Shown: piece by piece, positions 24,443 to 35,734 of the stretch
How positions within the stretch are numbered: the first letter of the stretch is position 1
Layout of the letters: the number at the start of each line of letters is the position of its first letter
Assembly: GCA_030068075.1 (NCBI GenBank)
Contig: CM057844.1
Location: 14,926,001 to 14,990,000 of the forward strand
DNA from: Paguma larvata
Taxonomy: Eukaryota; Chordata; Mammalia; Carnivora; Viverridae
Reading direction: 5' to 3'
DNA length: 64,000 nt
The notes under the pieces: model-generated
The model's input: only the letters and a program-made list of their open reading frames with translations
The model's database searches: none
Told to the model about the DNA's origin: nothing
Position numbers and translations under genes: made by a program

Positions 24443-25170
24443 AAGTGAACTGACTCACAGGGCCGAGGGCTGTGAGGTTAGGGTATTGTTCGACTTAAAA
24501 AAAGATAAATGAATAAAAACTCATTTAATCCATCTGGGGAAGGGGGGCGGGGCAGAGGGCATTTCCCACCCCAGGTTGCAACTGGAAGAAAAGCCCAGGC
24601 TTCTTTCTGCCTTAATGGGAGTCCCCAGGGACAATGCAGGGGGGGGGGCAGCCTCTCGGCAGCTAATCTCGCTTGCAGATGATGCCCCTGCGCCCCTCGC
24701 CGCACCTGCTACCCCTTCCGCGGATGCCTCCCTGGGGTGCAGGTCTAGGCTGCCGCGGGACGCGGGACCGGCTGTCTGGCGGCTCCAGAGGGTGGCCTGT
24801 CGCCGCCTCTCTCCTCTTCGGTGGACAGGGCGGGGTAAGAACTCTGGGAGGCCCCACACCAGAAGAGCGCCGTGGAGACCCTCCTCTTAGTCCCCTCAAG
24901 ATGAAGACAACATTAAGTCCCAGGTAGTAAACCGAAAAATAACATTAACCTTCGGATATTTCTATACGGCAAACCCAGGGTTATCTTTTAATTCAAAAGC
25001 AAATTTGCAAGTGTCTCACTCAGCCTTCCCGTGCTGTGAAATGCCCCAGGCCCCTGCTGCGCCAGGTCTGGCTGTCGGAGGTATTCCCTGGCCCAACACC
25101 CGCACTGACTGTCTCTAGCCCAAATCTGAGTCCTCCCTGGGACTTTCTTTGTGTTTCTAATTTTTCCGGG

Positions 25171-25276
25171 CTTTTCTCTCTCTCTCTTCTCTTCTCTTCT
25201 CTTCTCTTCTCTTCTCTTCTCTTCTCTTCTCTTCTCTTCTCTTTCCTTCCCTTCCCTTCCCTTCCTTTTCCTTTCC

Positions 25277-25364
<88 letters not shown>

Positions 25365-25461
25365 TTCTTTCTTTCTTTCTTTCTTCTTCTTCCTTCCTTC
25401 CTTCCTTTCTTTTTTCTTTTCTTTTCTTTTCTTTTCTTTTCTTTTCTTTTCTTTTCTTTCT
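25171..25461. repeat. 290-bp polypyrimidine microsatellite
   Basis: Uninterrupted C/T tract on plus: (CTTCT)n, then CCTTC units, a long (CTTT)n, a CCTT block, and (CTTTT)n at the end. It creates long low-complexity frames on both strands that are not genes. The strand asymmetry permits triplex (H-DNA) formation. Confidence 0.95.
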
Positions 25462-26430
25462 GTTGTCAGAGAAAGAGATCTATGGAGGTCATAGCCACGG
25501 CCTCGGCCACAGCTTCGAGAATCCCAAGCCAAACCAATGGGCTTTGGAGCCCAGAGCAACGTTCGCTAATCTCTGTCACCCTGAGGTCGGGAGCCTCGGT
25601 GGCTGCCGCTGCGCCGTTATTCCCGGGTGACTTTGTGAAACGCACAGATGGGGACGCCTCCGGCCGCGCACTCGGGCCAGCTGATGGATCATCTCATTTC
25701 CTGACTTGATGGGCCGGAACCTGGGGTGGGGGGGCTGGGGGAGGAGGACGTGCGCGTCGGGACCCAGCCGGATGGCCTCGTGGGCCGGGTGGGCAGGCTC
25801 TGGCCGCTGGATTTGGGTTGGGGGGTGAGGGTGCGATAAACAGATCTTAGACAAAAACCTCGAATCCCGTCCCCCGCCCCCTCCGCCTCCGTTATCCCTT
25901 CCTCCTTTTTCGGTTCTGGGCACAGGCGCCGCGTCCCGGGTCTCCGGGGACAGCGAGACTGTGAGTGCGGTGGCGGTTCTCCGGGGCTCCAGGCGCCGCG
26001 CAGCCTCCTTCCTTGGGCGTCGGCGTCCGCCGGCACTGCGCTGTTGGCATCCTTTCCTGCGGACGGTTGAGGGAGGACAGGACCCGGGAAGGACCCTATG
26101 GGGGGCGGGGTGTGTGTGAAAGCCGCAGCGGGTGAGGGAAAGCCTTCATTCCGGGTCCATCTTAAGTCCAAGTGTGGCCTCGGACTGGGAACTTTGGAGA
26201 GAGACAGGAGGATACGGGTGAAGAGTCAGGGTAGCGGCGAGGGGTGTTGTAGAAGGGAAAATGCACATTGAGAAGCTTGCGTCCCGTCCTATCGTCCAGG
26301 GAGGCCTAGAAAGGGGTGGGGGGAGCCTCAGGGGTGGGGGGCGGGCGGGGAAGACAGAGTCGGCGGTCCCTGTCCGCGCACCTCTTCAGGTTCAGACAGG
26401 CGTGGGATGAAGCTAGGAGCTGGGAAAGAA

Positions 26431-27179
26431 CGCGAGGCTGAGCTTAGGGGAGATGAGGACAACTGAACAGGAGATGGGTAGGCATCACTGAGGTTCCTGC
26501 TTCAGGGCCGTTAACTGTGCGGTTTTTCCTTTCAGCTTGCCAGAATTCCCCCAGGTTCCAGGAGCAGGAACTCCGGCTGTGCTCCAGCTGTTCATCTCAG
26601 GGCATCAGGCCTGCCATCTCAAGGAATCCCGGTTCTGGGCGCGCATTTGGGTTCGGTATCCTGTCCTCCTCCCCTTCCTGCTGGAGAGTGGGCTACTCTG
26701 AAGGCCACTCTCTGGCCAGAAACCTGCCACAAGGGTCACTGCCCCAATACTAAAGTGTGGTCTGTAGCACCTCCCCCACCTGGCTACTGCAGAAGCTCAG
26801 GCCCCATCCACCTCACTGCAGCAGAACCTGCATGTGAAAAGGTTACCTTGGTGGGACTTGGGCACCCTGCAGCTGGAGAAGCCCTGGCCGGATTTCCAGC
26901 ACCTGAGTTTACTACTGCTAACTCATCGCACCCTGCATCTCCCCGCTTCATCTTCACCTTCTGTCGACTGAGAGGTGTTCCTGAGGTCCCTGGGGAGCTC
27001 TTCAGCACCCCTTAAGTCACTCTACCCCAATGAAATGAGAATCTCTAGTTGGTGGAGCCTGGCAGGAATGCAGTTGTAAGTGTCCCCAAATGATTCTAAT
27101 AGCCAGGAGACCGAGTTAGAGAATTCAGCCCCTTTGCAGATCAGCTGAGATACAGCCTGGACCCTATGCAATGCTGTGA
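26431..27179. other. Unassigned DNA right of the CpG block
   Basis: A frame of 122 codons on plus (26647-27015) and one of 74 on minus overlap and match nothing known. No repeat recognised. Confidence 0.5.
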
Positions 27180-27345
27180 GTACAATGGCTTAGACACTGG
27201 GCTCTATAGCCAGATTCACTCTGGCCCCAGCAGACGTGGACTTGAGCCAGCCAATTAGCCTCACTGTGCCTCAGTTTCCTTACCTGTAAAATGGAGTTGA
27301 TAATGCTCTACCACAAAGAGCATGATTCAGGTTTAGAACCAACAT
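27180..27345 (+). mobile_element. MIR
   Basis: aatggcttagacactgggct, cactgtgcctcagtttcctt and acctgtaaaatggagttgat are diagnostic of MIR in forward orientation. Confidence 0.85.
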
Positions 27346-27624
27346 TTAGAATGAGATTCAATAAGTCTTAGTTTATAACGGCAAATTGCTCAATCATCAT
27401 TTTAAGCCAAAATCACAGGCTACTTATTTACCTCTCTCTTCTGCTGCCCCAAGGGGCTTTCTTCCAGGGCTCCATGGTTTGTTTTGGCTTCAATATTCAT
27501 GTCTATTTTTCAACATTTTAAACACGAAAACTAACATTTTAAATCGCTTAGCAATTTACTAAAACGGATTTTCTGCAAAGATTGATTTTGCCACTTCCAG
27601 AAGCACTAGTAAAGTATGCTTCTA

Positions 27625-27810
27625 GCTGTGTGGCTCACCAGGGCAGCTACTGAATAAAAATACCTGGAGGGCTTGTTAGGAACAGATGGCAGGGCTCCGC
27701 CCAGAGATGCTGATTCTATAAGTCTGGGAAGGGGCTGAGCAATTGCATATCTAATAACCCCCAAGTTGGGCTGATGCTTCTGGTCGGAGGGAACCATACT
27801 CTGTGAACCT
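27625..27810 (+). mobile_element. MER5-type DNA transposon remnant
   Basis: acctggagggcttgttagga, cgcccagagatgctgattct and cccaagttgggctgatgctt fit the MER5 pattern. Confidence 0.7.
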
Positions 27811-27932
27811 CAGTGCCAAATGAACGGTCTGCTCTGAGCGTGGTAGAAATCTCAGAGCAGCACTGTCCATAGAAATATAATGCAAACTACAACTGTAGTT
27901 TTAAATATTCTGGGAGCCACATTTCATTTTTA

Positions 27933-28296
27933 AATTGTTATGTATTTATTTTCTATTGAAATATATTTGACATATAACCTTGTATAAAGTCAAGGGGTAG
28001 AATGTGTTAATTTGATACATTTATATATTATAATATGACTGCGGTTGTAGCAATAATTAGCATTTCTGTTATGTCATATAATTATCATTTCTTTTAATGT
28101 GGTGGGAATAATTAAGATCTAGTCCCTCAGCAAGTTTCATGATTATGATACAATGTTGTTGTCTATATGTGTGCTCTGGATCTCCAAGACATATATATTG
28201 ACTAGTTGAAAGTTTGTACCTTTAAACAATATCTCTTCTATTCCTGCTCCCTGGTAATCACCATTCTACTCTCTGTTTCTATGAGTATGGTGGCCA
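27933..28296 (-). mobile_element. Old L1 3' fragment nested in a DNA transposon
   Basis: ttctattgaaatatatttga and tccctggtaatcaccattct are L1M 3' sequence in complement. The host motif gccacattt recurs at both borders (near 27916 and 28291), consistent with a target duplication. Confidence 0.65.
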
Positions 28297-28417
28297 CATT
28301 TTAAAAAGTAGAAAAGAAAATGTAGAATTAATTTCAAGAATAGATTTTGTTGAACGGAATATATCCAGAATTATCTACATGTCCACATTGAACCAGTAAC
28401 ACTACTGATGAGGTATT

Positions 28418-28634
28418 TTATTTTATTTTTTTTCAATTTTATTTATTTTTGAGAGAGAGACACAGAGTGTGAGTGGGGGTGGGTGGTCAGAGAGAAGAGG
28501 AGACACAGAATCTGAAGCGGTCTCAGGGTCTGAGCTGTCAGCACAGAGCTTGACATGGGGCTCGAACTTATATGGTGAGATCAGACCTGAGCTAAAGTCT
28601 GACACTTAACTGACTGAGCCACCCAGGTGCCCCA
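28418..28634 (-). mobile_element. Felid SINE, reverse orientation
   Basis: Complete body ending tgagccacccaggtgcccc. Target duplication TGATGAGGTATT at 28406-28417 and TGATGAGCTATT at 28635-28646. The innermost layer of a three-element nest. Confidence 0.95.
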
Positions 28635-28799
28635 TGATGAGCTATTCTATATTTTGTATTAAATGTAAATGTACTTTGAGTTTTTGTATTAAATGTTTGA
28701 AATCTGGTATTTCTAATCTGAAATAGCCACATTTCAAGTACTCAAGAGTCACAAAGGTCTGGTGGTTTCTCTAGTAGACAGTGCATGTTTAGAGAATTC

Positions 28800-29870
28800 T
28801 TTCAACTGGAAAGAGATAGACATGAATTTCGTTGTTCCTTTGGAAACTGTCCCAAGATAATACACAAACCAGAATGTTCAAATAGTTTTGTGTTTATATG
28901 GTGTGTCTCTTTGTGTGTGCATGAATAGCAGGGGATATGAGAAGAAAAAGGAGGGGACGAAAGGGAGGAATTTGTCAGTTCAGATGTGAGGCAGGGGGCC
29001 TCACTGGTGTGATGATCAATCAGGTTCATGTTGTGAAAGGATGTTTAGGGGCATCTCTTGTTTTGCTCTCCCTCCCCCTGGCATCCACTTTCTTTAACTG
29101 TATCCTGCTTTCCTAGGAGGAAACCCTATTTCTGGCATTCTTGAATTTGCTATTGATTTCTGATTTAGGGATCATTATCTGATTTTACAAAGGTGGATGA
29201 GGTATTTCCTAGGTCTTATCGGGAAAGGTATTCTTGTTCTCCTCTGAGCTAGTTAAGAGGATATAAGGTCTGGAGCTGCTAAAGGTGGCAATTTGAACTT
29301 CTGTCATTCATGAAACAAACTTTCTAGTAACGTAGGGAAGATCAGAACTGAGAAAGAGAGAAGAGAGAGAAAGCAGCCCGTGGGACTAGATTCCTTAACT
29401 CTGCCACACTTAAAAGCCAGCTGTGGTTCAGCCTATCTACTCTACCTTTTAAAAGATAGGGAGGGATCCATTTTAGAAGATTGTAGGTATCATAAGCTAG
29501 GCTAGAGTGGCAATTTGCATTTGTTGGACAGTTAGCTTGTCCTATAATTTAAGCCCTTTGATGCATTACTTTTTTCTAAATAACATTAGCAGGAATGTAA
29601 GTTTTAAGGTAGCAGCCCATTTTGGGAGTCCTTTTTCTTAAGAATGTTCTGCATATGAGTTGCAATCTATTGTGCCTTGACATTAGGAGGCTTGGTAAGA
29701 GATCAGGATCTGATGTAGTCCAAAAGGCTACTCTTTACTTTCCCTTGAAATGACCTTCACAGGAGTATGAATGAACACAGATATTGTTCCTTCTTAAGTG
29801 GCTATAATAATATATTTCAGACACCTCTGACTATACCTCAGTAGCATTGTATTGCAGTTATTTTTCTATT
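28800..29870. other. Unassigned intergenic DNA
   Basis: No gene and no repeat I can name. Purine-rich patch near 29350. Confidence 0.5.
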
Positions 29871-29879
29871 TTCTCTGCT

Positions 29880-29975
29880 AGCCAAGAATTCCTTGAGGGC
29901 AAGGATCAAATTTAATATATCTCTGATTCCCAACACCTACAAGAAGGTCTGGAATACCACAGATGCAAAGTAAGA
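29880..29975 (+). mobile_element. L2 3' end fragment
   Basis: ccttgagggcaaggatcaaa and tctctgattcccaacaccta match the L2 terminal region. Confidence 0.65.
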
Positions 29976-30174
29976 TTTCCTGATTTTCACATTTCTGTCA
30001 AGGCTTTGTTATTTCCCAGAGTCACCACTGCCCACAGGTACATGAAATTAAAATACTTGGAAATCATCATATTCTGCAAGTATCTGTATATTACCAATGG
30101 TTGATGTCCATCAGAGAAACAAACATTTATGGGTAATTTCTGTTCTAAACAGACCAACAAGACACTAGGCATTT

Positions 30175-30440
30175 TCCTGTCTTTAGACTTTCCCCCTACT
30201 GTTCCTTTGATCTGGAATGTCTCCATATGTCCATGAATCTGTTACTCACCTCTCTCACATCTCTCTTCAAATGTCCCCTTCTTAGTAAGGGCTTTCCTGG
30301 ACAGCCTATTTCCAAAGATACCCTCTCTCTCTTGACAGCTATACCCCTCATCCTTCTTTCTGGCGTACTCACTAAAACATAATAAGCATTTAAAATTTTG
30401 TTGAAGTGTGGAAGGATAAAGCCTATTTCTTCAGGAGTGA
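30175..30440 (+). mobile_element. L2 3' UTR fragment
   Basis: tctggaatgtctccatatgt, cttcaaatgtccccttctta and agggctttcctggacagcct follow the L2 3' UTR. Confidence 0.65.
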
Positions 30441-30466
30441 GACCAGAGATCAAGGAAATAGTTAGG

Positions 30467-30697
30467 AGGCACCTGGGTGGCTCAGTTGGTTAGGTGTCCA
30501 ACTTAGGTTCAGGTCATGGCTCAGGTCACTATATCATGAGTTCAGGCCCCATGTTGGGTTCCATGCTGACAGCTCAGAGCCTGAAGCCTATTTGAGATTC
30601 TCTGTCCCTGCCTCTCTCTGCCCCTTCCCTGCTCATGATCTCTCTCTCTCTCTCTCTCTCAAAAATAAATAAACTTTTTTAAAAATAAAAAAAAAAG
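30467..30697 (+). mobile_element. Felid SINE
   Basis: GGCACCTGGGTGGCTCAGTT head, body, (CT)n and A-rich tail. A short local duplication (ggttcaggtcatggctcaggtcac) lies in the body. Confidence 0.93.
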
Positions 30698-30971
30698 AAA
30701 ATAGGAAACAATATAATAAATGCTTAAGTGGGATGTGGCAGGAAATTTTCTTTGGAAGCTGAGAGGAGTATGTCTCCATTAGCCTGGCAGTAGGGAGGCT
30801 TCCCAGGGGTGGTGACAGATCAAGCTGGTCTAGAAGGATATGAGATGTGGATACCGTAGGAGATGATTTTCCAAGCGAAAGGAATAGTGTCAAGGCCTAG
30901 GACATAAAGGAGTGCGAAAGTTAAGAGAACCACAGGGTATTCCATATAACCAAACTGTATGTTGGGTCTAA

Positions 30972-31161
30972 AGCTGTGGTTCCTAAACTTGAGCACTCAT
31001 TGGAATCACCTGAGGGGCTCATTAACACACATATTGTTGGGTCCCACCTCCAGAGATGCTGATTCAGTAGGTGTGTGGTGCAGCAAGAGAATTTGTGTGT
31101 CTACTCAATTCCTAGGCAATGCTGATGCTGCAGGTCCAGGGGCCCCACTTTAAGAACTGAT
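30972..31161 (+). mobile_element. MER5-type DNA transposon remnant, nearly full length
   Basis: ctgtggttcctaaacttgag at the left and ccactttaagaactgatgg at the right approximate the inverted ends of MER5; the middle has gagatgctgattcagtagg. Confidence 0.8.
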
Positions 31162-31610
31162 GGAGTAGAGGGTGGGGCTTGAAGGTTAGAGAGGGGATCA
31201 GTCATTTTAACTTGGGTACCATTGCTTGGAGGATGCCATAAGCTAACCTGAGGCATGGAGATGATTGAGGGGTGGAGGAACGTAAAGGGTTCTTTATTCC
31301 TGAATACAGTCAGGAATTGACATCTGAGATGTCAGTGAAAGTGTGTGCAGGAACTCTTACATGGCTTCATAAGTTCAGGACAAAGTAAATAGCTTTTTTG
31401 TTCATTAGGTTGCCCTCTTGTTCTTTACAGGAGACTGGTACCAATGTCATGTAGTATATTTGTTCTCTTTCAATGTTGTCATGGGACAGGCCCAGAAGGC
31501 ATTAAAAGTGATTTTGACAAGGGTCCAAAAGTTGTGAAAAGTGAACATTATAGGAATCAAATGTTTATGCAAAACATGAGTTACATAACTATTTTAAAGA
31601 ATCACAGGTT

Positions 31611-31726
31611 GGGGTGCCTGAGTGGCTCAGTCGGTTAAGCATCCAACTCTTGATCTGACTCTTGATTTCTCACAGTGGTTCCAGAGATTGAGAGGGATTC
31701 TCTCTCTCCCTCTCTTTGTCCCTTCC

Positions 31727-31764
<38 letters not shown>

Positions 31765-31777
31765 AAAAAAAAAAAAG
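31611..31777 (+). mobile_element. Felid SINE with internal deletion
   Basis: The head passes after GACTCTTGATTTCT to a shortened body, losing about 60 bp. Exact target duplication TCACAGGTT at 31602-31610 and 31780-31788. Confidence 0.93.
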
Positions 31778-32793
31778 AGTCACAGGTTAGCTGGAAGTTG
31801 CTGCAGAGAATTTCTGCAACCAAATTATTGTTCCAGTGAGGAACCCAAGAACCAGGGGGATTAAATGCTGGGATATAACTCCCCTACTTCCAGCTTTGAT
31901 ATCCCCATCAGTGAGAGTGAAACAGGGCCTCAGAACTTGTGCTCTTGGCAAGACTTCCTCACCTTTACATACTCCTCAACACTCAAAGCCTCAGGATCAC
32001 AGTCTTCCTGAAAACCACCAAGACTGTTCTCAGTGTCAGACACCCCAGGGCACTATCTCCCAGCTGCTCCTAATATGGCTCTGAAAACCTCTTTACTGAT
32101 GTCGTCTCCTCTCTGCACCCCCATCTTCTGAAACTCACTATCAGCATTTCCCATAAATCCTCTATTTCTCTGAAAATCCCCCTCATGTGCTGGCTCTAGC
32201 TCAGATCCGGATCTCATATGAGGACACTACTCTCTGTGCATCCCTCTCGAGAGAGGGCTGTTACCCCCAGACTCCCCATGCTGTGTCTGAATGTGGGTGT
32301 GTGTCCTCTTTGCTTCTCCTTATGGTATTCCCAGATGATTCACTTCTTCCTTTCTAATCCCCTTATTCCCCTAGCTTTGAATTTGATGTCATCAGATTGT
32401 AACTCCACTACTCTTTCTAGTACCACCATGCACTGTCACCTCCCTGACCCAAACCTGGGGCATGTTCTCTTTCCCTGAATATATTAGCTACTGACTTGCT
32501 GTCACTGTCTGTCAATTCTATGTCTTCTTGGTGGTTTCAGTGTCCATTGAGATGACTTTCTAACACCAAAGCCTCTAATTTCTCAAGCTCCTCTCCACCA
32601 ATGGTCTTGCCGTATCTTTACTCAGCCACTGAACCCACATTCCAATTTCCTTCCAGTCACTACTCCATTTTTATGCTTCCCTTCATAGCACAGCTCTTTG
32701 AAATAATATCTCCACATTCTCTGTTCCCATTCTCTTGAACCTGCTTCAACTGGGCTCTTATCCCCAAAGTCCATGAAGCTGGTCTTGTTGAGG

Positions 32794-33170
32794 TGTCAGC
32801 TAGGTTAGGGTAGGTTATTCAATCAAATAGCAATCTAGGTGTTACTATGAAGATAATTTGTAGATATGATTAAAGTCATAATCATAATCAGTTGATTTGA
32901 AGTCAGGGAATTATTTCAGGTAATCTGGTGGGCCTCATCTAATCAGCTGAAAGACTTAAGGCTTCTCTGAAGAAAAAAAAAATTTGCCTGTGAACACAAG
33001 CTTTATCCCATGCCTGAGATTTCCAGCCTATCTTTCCTGACAACATGCTCGATGGAATTCAAACTTGCCTAGACAGTCCTCACAATTGCATAAGCCAATT
33101 CCTTGCAATAAGTCTCTTAATGTGTATCTTCTACTAGTTCCTCTTCTCTGGTTGAATTCTAATTGATACA
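32794..33170 (+). mobile_element. MaLR/MLT1-type solitary LTR
   Basis: Starts TGTCAGCTAGG, ends TTGATACA, 377 bp, flanked by TGAGG at 32789-32793 and 33171-33175, the 5-bp duplication usual for this class. Internal gggcctcatctaatcagctg and cataagccaattccttgcaa fit MLT1-type LTRs. Confidence 0.75.
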
Positions 33171-33556
33171 TGAGGTTGTTCATGATTTCCAAGTTGCCAA
33201 ATACAATCTCACATTCTTGGGTCTTACCTGACCTATTAGCAAAATTTGACACAGTGATCATTTCCTCATCCTTGAAGCATTTTGTTCATTGGCTTCCAGA
33301 GCACTGCCTTCTCCTGGTGAGTCTAGCAGATCTCTGGCTTCTTCACAGTTTCCTCTGGTGGTTACTCCTCATCTGTCCTGTTAATATTGGAATGCTCAGT
33401 CCTCAAATCTATTCTCTTCCTACACTTAGTGATATCATTCCATCTTGTTTCTTCAATGAAATGTGTATGTTGATGAACCCAAATGTTCACCTCAAGTAAA
33501 TCAAATGCCTACTCAGCATCTCCACTGGGATATATAAAGACATTTCCAACCTAACA

Positions 33557-33978
33557 TGTTCATGATAGTTAGTTTTTTATGTCAGCTTGCTTGGTTGTGC
33601 TACCCAGATGTTTGATCAAAGACCAGATTAGAGGTTGTAGTAAAGGTATATTTTTAAGATGTGATCAACATTTAAATCACTAGACTTGAAATAAAGCAGA
33701 TTATTCTCATAATGTGACTGGGCTTATTCAATCACTTGAAGGCCATAAGAGAAAAACCTGAGGTCCCCTGAGGAAGAAGGAGTTCTGCCTCCAGATTACC
33801 TTCAGACTTGAGCTGCAAAAATCAACTCTTCCTTGGATCTCCAGCCTGCCTGCCTGCCATGCAGATTTCAGATTTGTCAGCATACATAATTGCATGAGCC
33901 AATTCTTTAAAATAAATCTCTGTATATATACACACACTCTACTTGTTCTCTTTTTTTGGAGAAACCGGACTAATACAG
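33557..33978 (+). mobile_element. Second MaLR/MLT1-type LTR in the same L2
   Basis: atgtcagcttgcttggttgt, agttgaagg-like cttgaaggcc, gagccaattctttaaaataa and ggagaaaccggactaataca. Inserted between aacctaacatg and tgtctaaaacc of the L2, which read on from each other. No clean 5-bp duplication survives. Confidence 0.7.
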
Positions 33979-34574
33979 TGTCTAAAACCAAACTCCTAAG
34001 TTCCCAGCTGCCCCACTTCCTAAATCCCTGCTTCCTCCCAGCTTTCCCCACTATAGGTAGCAGCAACTCCAGTTGTTCAGACACCACATTCAATTCATCA
34101 GCAAATCCTGCCATCTCTCCCTTCAAACAAGATCCATGATCTGACCACTTCTCACCATCTTTATTGCTATCTCCCTGGTTTCTGCCACTATCACCTCTTA
34201 TCTAGATAAAAAACTAGTTAGCCCCCTGTTTGTTTCTTACTCCTCTCCTAGCTTTTCTTTACATGGGTTCAAGAATGGCTCCACAGTGTAAGTAAGACCA
34301 TGTCAGTCTCCTCTCAAAACACTGCAGTGGCTTCCTGTTTCATTCAGATGAAAAAGCCAAACCTATAAGGCTCTATATGACATGGCCACTATTGCCTCTT
34401 CTATAATCTCTCAACCTCCTCAGTCTGCTCACATTCTGGACATTCTCCTGCCTCAGGCACTTTGTTCTTACTGATCCTTCTGCTAGAAATGTTCATCACT
34501 AATGATGAAGTTTGACTGTAAAAGATGGAAAACCCAAAATAACTGTGGCTTAGACAAGATAGCAGTGTATTTCT

Positions 34575-34709
34575 TTTTTTTTTTTAATTAAGTATTCTTC
34601 ATGCCCAATGTGGAGCCCAATCTGGGGCTTGAACCCTGAGATCAAGACCTGAGCTCTGAGCTGAGATCAAGAGTCAGACACTTAATGGACTGAGCCACCC
34701 AGGCACTTT
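34575..34709 (-). mobile_element. Short felid/carnivore SINE, reverse orientation
   Basis: Only the tRNA-like head and a T run; the usual CT body is missing. Target duplication of 17 bp, GATAGCAGTGTATTTCT at 34558-34574 and GATAGCTGTGTATTTCT at 34710-34726. Confidence 0.93.
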
Positions 34710-35189
34710 GATAGCTGTGTATTTCTGCCAAAGAAAGATCCAGGGATAATGGCTCCAGGGCTGGTAGGCTGTTCTGTGGTCTCAGAGACTCAGTTTTCTC
34801 CAACCTAGAAAGGATTTCATTCTCAGACCTCCTAATGTTCAAATAAGCATACAGAGCAAAAGATACTGGAAGAAATGGGTCCAAAGAGAGACTACTGATA
34901 ATCTTTTAAGGAAAGTTAACTAAAACTTCCTTTATACACTTCCTCTGACACTCCATTGCCTATAATGTAATCCCATGGTCATACCTTGCTTTAAGGGAGC
35001 CTGGGAAGTGTGGTATTTATTCTGGGGAGACAGGAATCTAATGGAAATTCAGAAGTTCTATTCCTAAAGAAGATTGAAAGAAGGATATTGGGAGAAATGC
35101 CAACAATCTCTATCTCAGCATCTATTAACAGTAGAAAGCTGCCCAGTGGGGCTTGGGGAAAGTAGTATGAAATTAGATTGTAGAGATAG

Positions 35190-35725
35190 GTAGGTGTGTA
35201 AGATTATTTCTAATGACAGTTGCCAAAAACTCCTCCCATTCTTGAAAATTTATGTCACTCTTCTAATCAAGAGGCGTGTCTATCTTCACCGCCCTCCCCC
35301 ACCCCCTTGAGTCTCGGCTGACCTTGTGACTTGCTTTGACCAATAGAATGTGGTACAATTGATGTTATGTATTTTGGCTTAGGCTTTAAGAATACTGTTA
35401 GCTTCCTTTTCTTTCCTCTTAAGATTCAGCTGCCAGAAAAAGATAGCCGAACTTGCTCACTATACTGAGGGACCATGTGGAGAGGGAGAGGCCCAGAAAA
35501 CCATCCTGGCTGAGGCACCAAGCATGAAAGCTGTGTTGGACATTTCAGTCCCAGATGGGTTCCCAACCAAACACAGCCATACAAATGATCCTAGCATATA
35601 CCAAATGGAGCAGAGAACTGACCAGCTGTTCTTTTTCTGAACATTATGAAATATAATAAATTGGTACTGCTTCGAGCACTAAGTTTTGAGATGGTTTGTT
35701 ATGCAACAATAGATAACCGAAATAG
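35190..35725 (+). mobile_element. MaLR/ERV-L-like LTR, family not assigned
   Basis: gaccttgtgacttgctttga, AATAAA near 35656, and the terminal cactaagttttgagatggtt tgttatgcaacaatagataa, typical of the 3' end of such LTRs. Edges approximate. Confidence 0.55.
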
Positions 35726-35734
35726 CAGGGGCCA

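Larger units (their letters stand above)
23440..26430. promoter_or_regulatory. Second CpG-rich block, 5-8 kb upstream of LAMP5
   Basis: About 3 kb of GC-rich, CpG-dense DNA interrupted by AT-rich segments at 24.48-24.53 and 24.9-25.0 kb and by the pyrimidine microsatellite. Open frames occur on both strands but match nothing I know and look like GC-driven chance frames. Such blocks usually mark promoters; a lncRNA promoter or a distal LAMP5 element is the likely meaning. Confidence 0.6.
27852..28798 (+). mobile_element. DNA-transposon-like repeat split by an L1 and a SINE
   Basis: Segments 27852-27932, 28297-28417 and 28647-28798 read as one element: gcactgtccatagaaatata at the left, agccacatttcaagtactca near the right, and agacagtgcatg at the end, the left and right termini being roughly complementary. 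It looks like a non-autonomous hAT-type element; I do not assign a family name. Confidence 0.55.
32480..34520 (+). mobile_element. L2-type LINE reverse-transcriptase region, split by two LTRs
   Basis: Segments 32480-32793, 33171-33557 and 33979-34520 are collinear with the CR1/L2 ORF2: ctgacctattagcaaaatttg acacagtgat codes the FDTV start of the RT core, followed by shifted remnants of the later motifs, and caaaacactgcagtggcttc near the end. Frameshifts and stops throughout; no function remains. Family call L2 is from memory of the consensus. Confidence 0.6.

Noticed and set aside
23748..24458. 236-codon open frame on minus in the second CpG block
   Set aside because: GC-rich DNA gives long chance frames on both strands; composition is biased to P, R, S and nothing resembles a known protein. 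A 214-codon frame overlaps it in another phase.
25020..25630. 150-180 codon frames on both strands
   Set aside because: They are translations of the polypyrimidine microsatellite (K/E/R or F/L/S runs).
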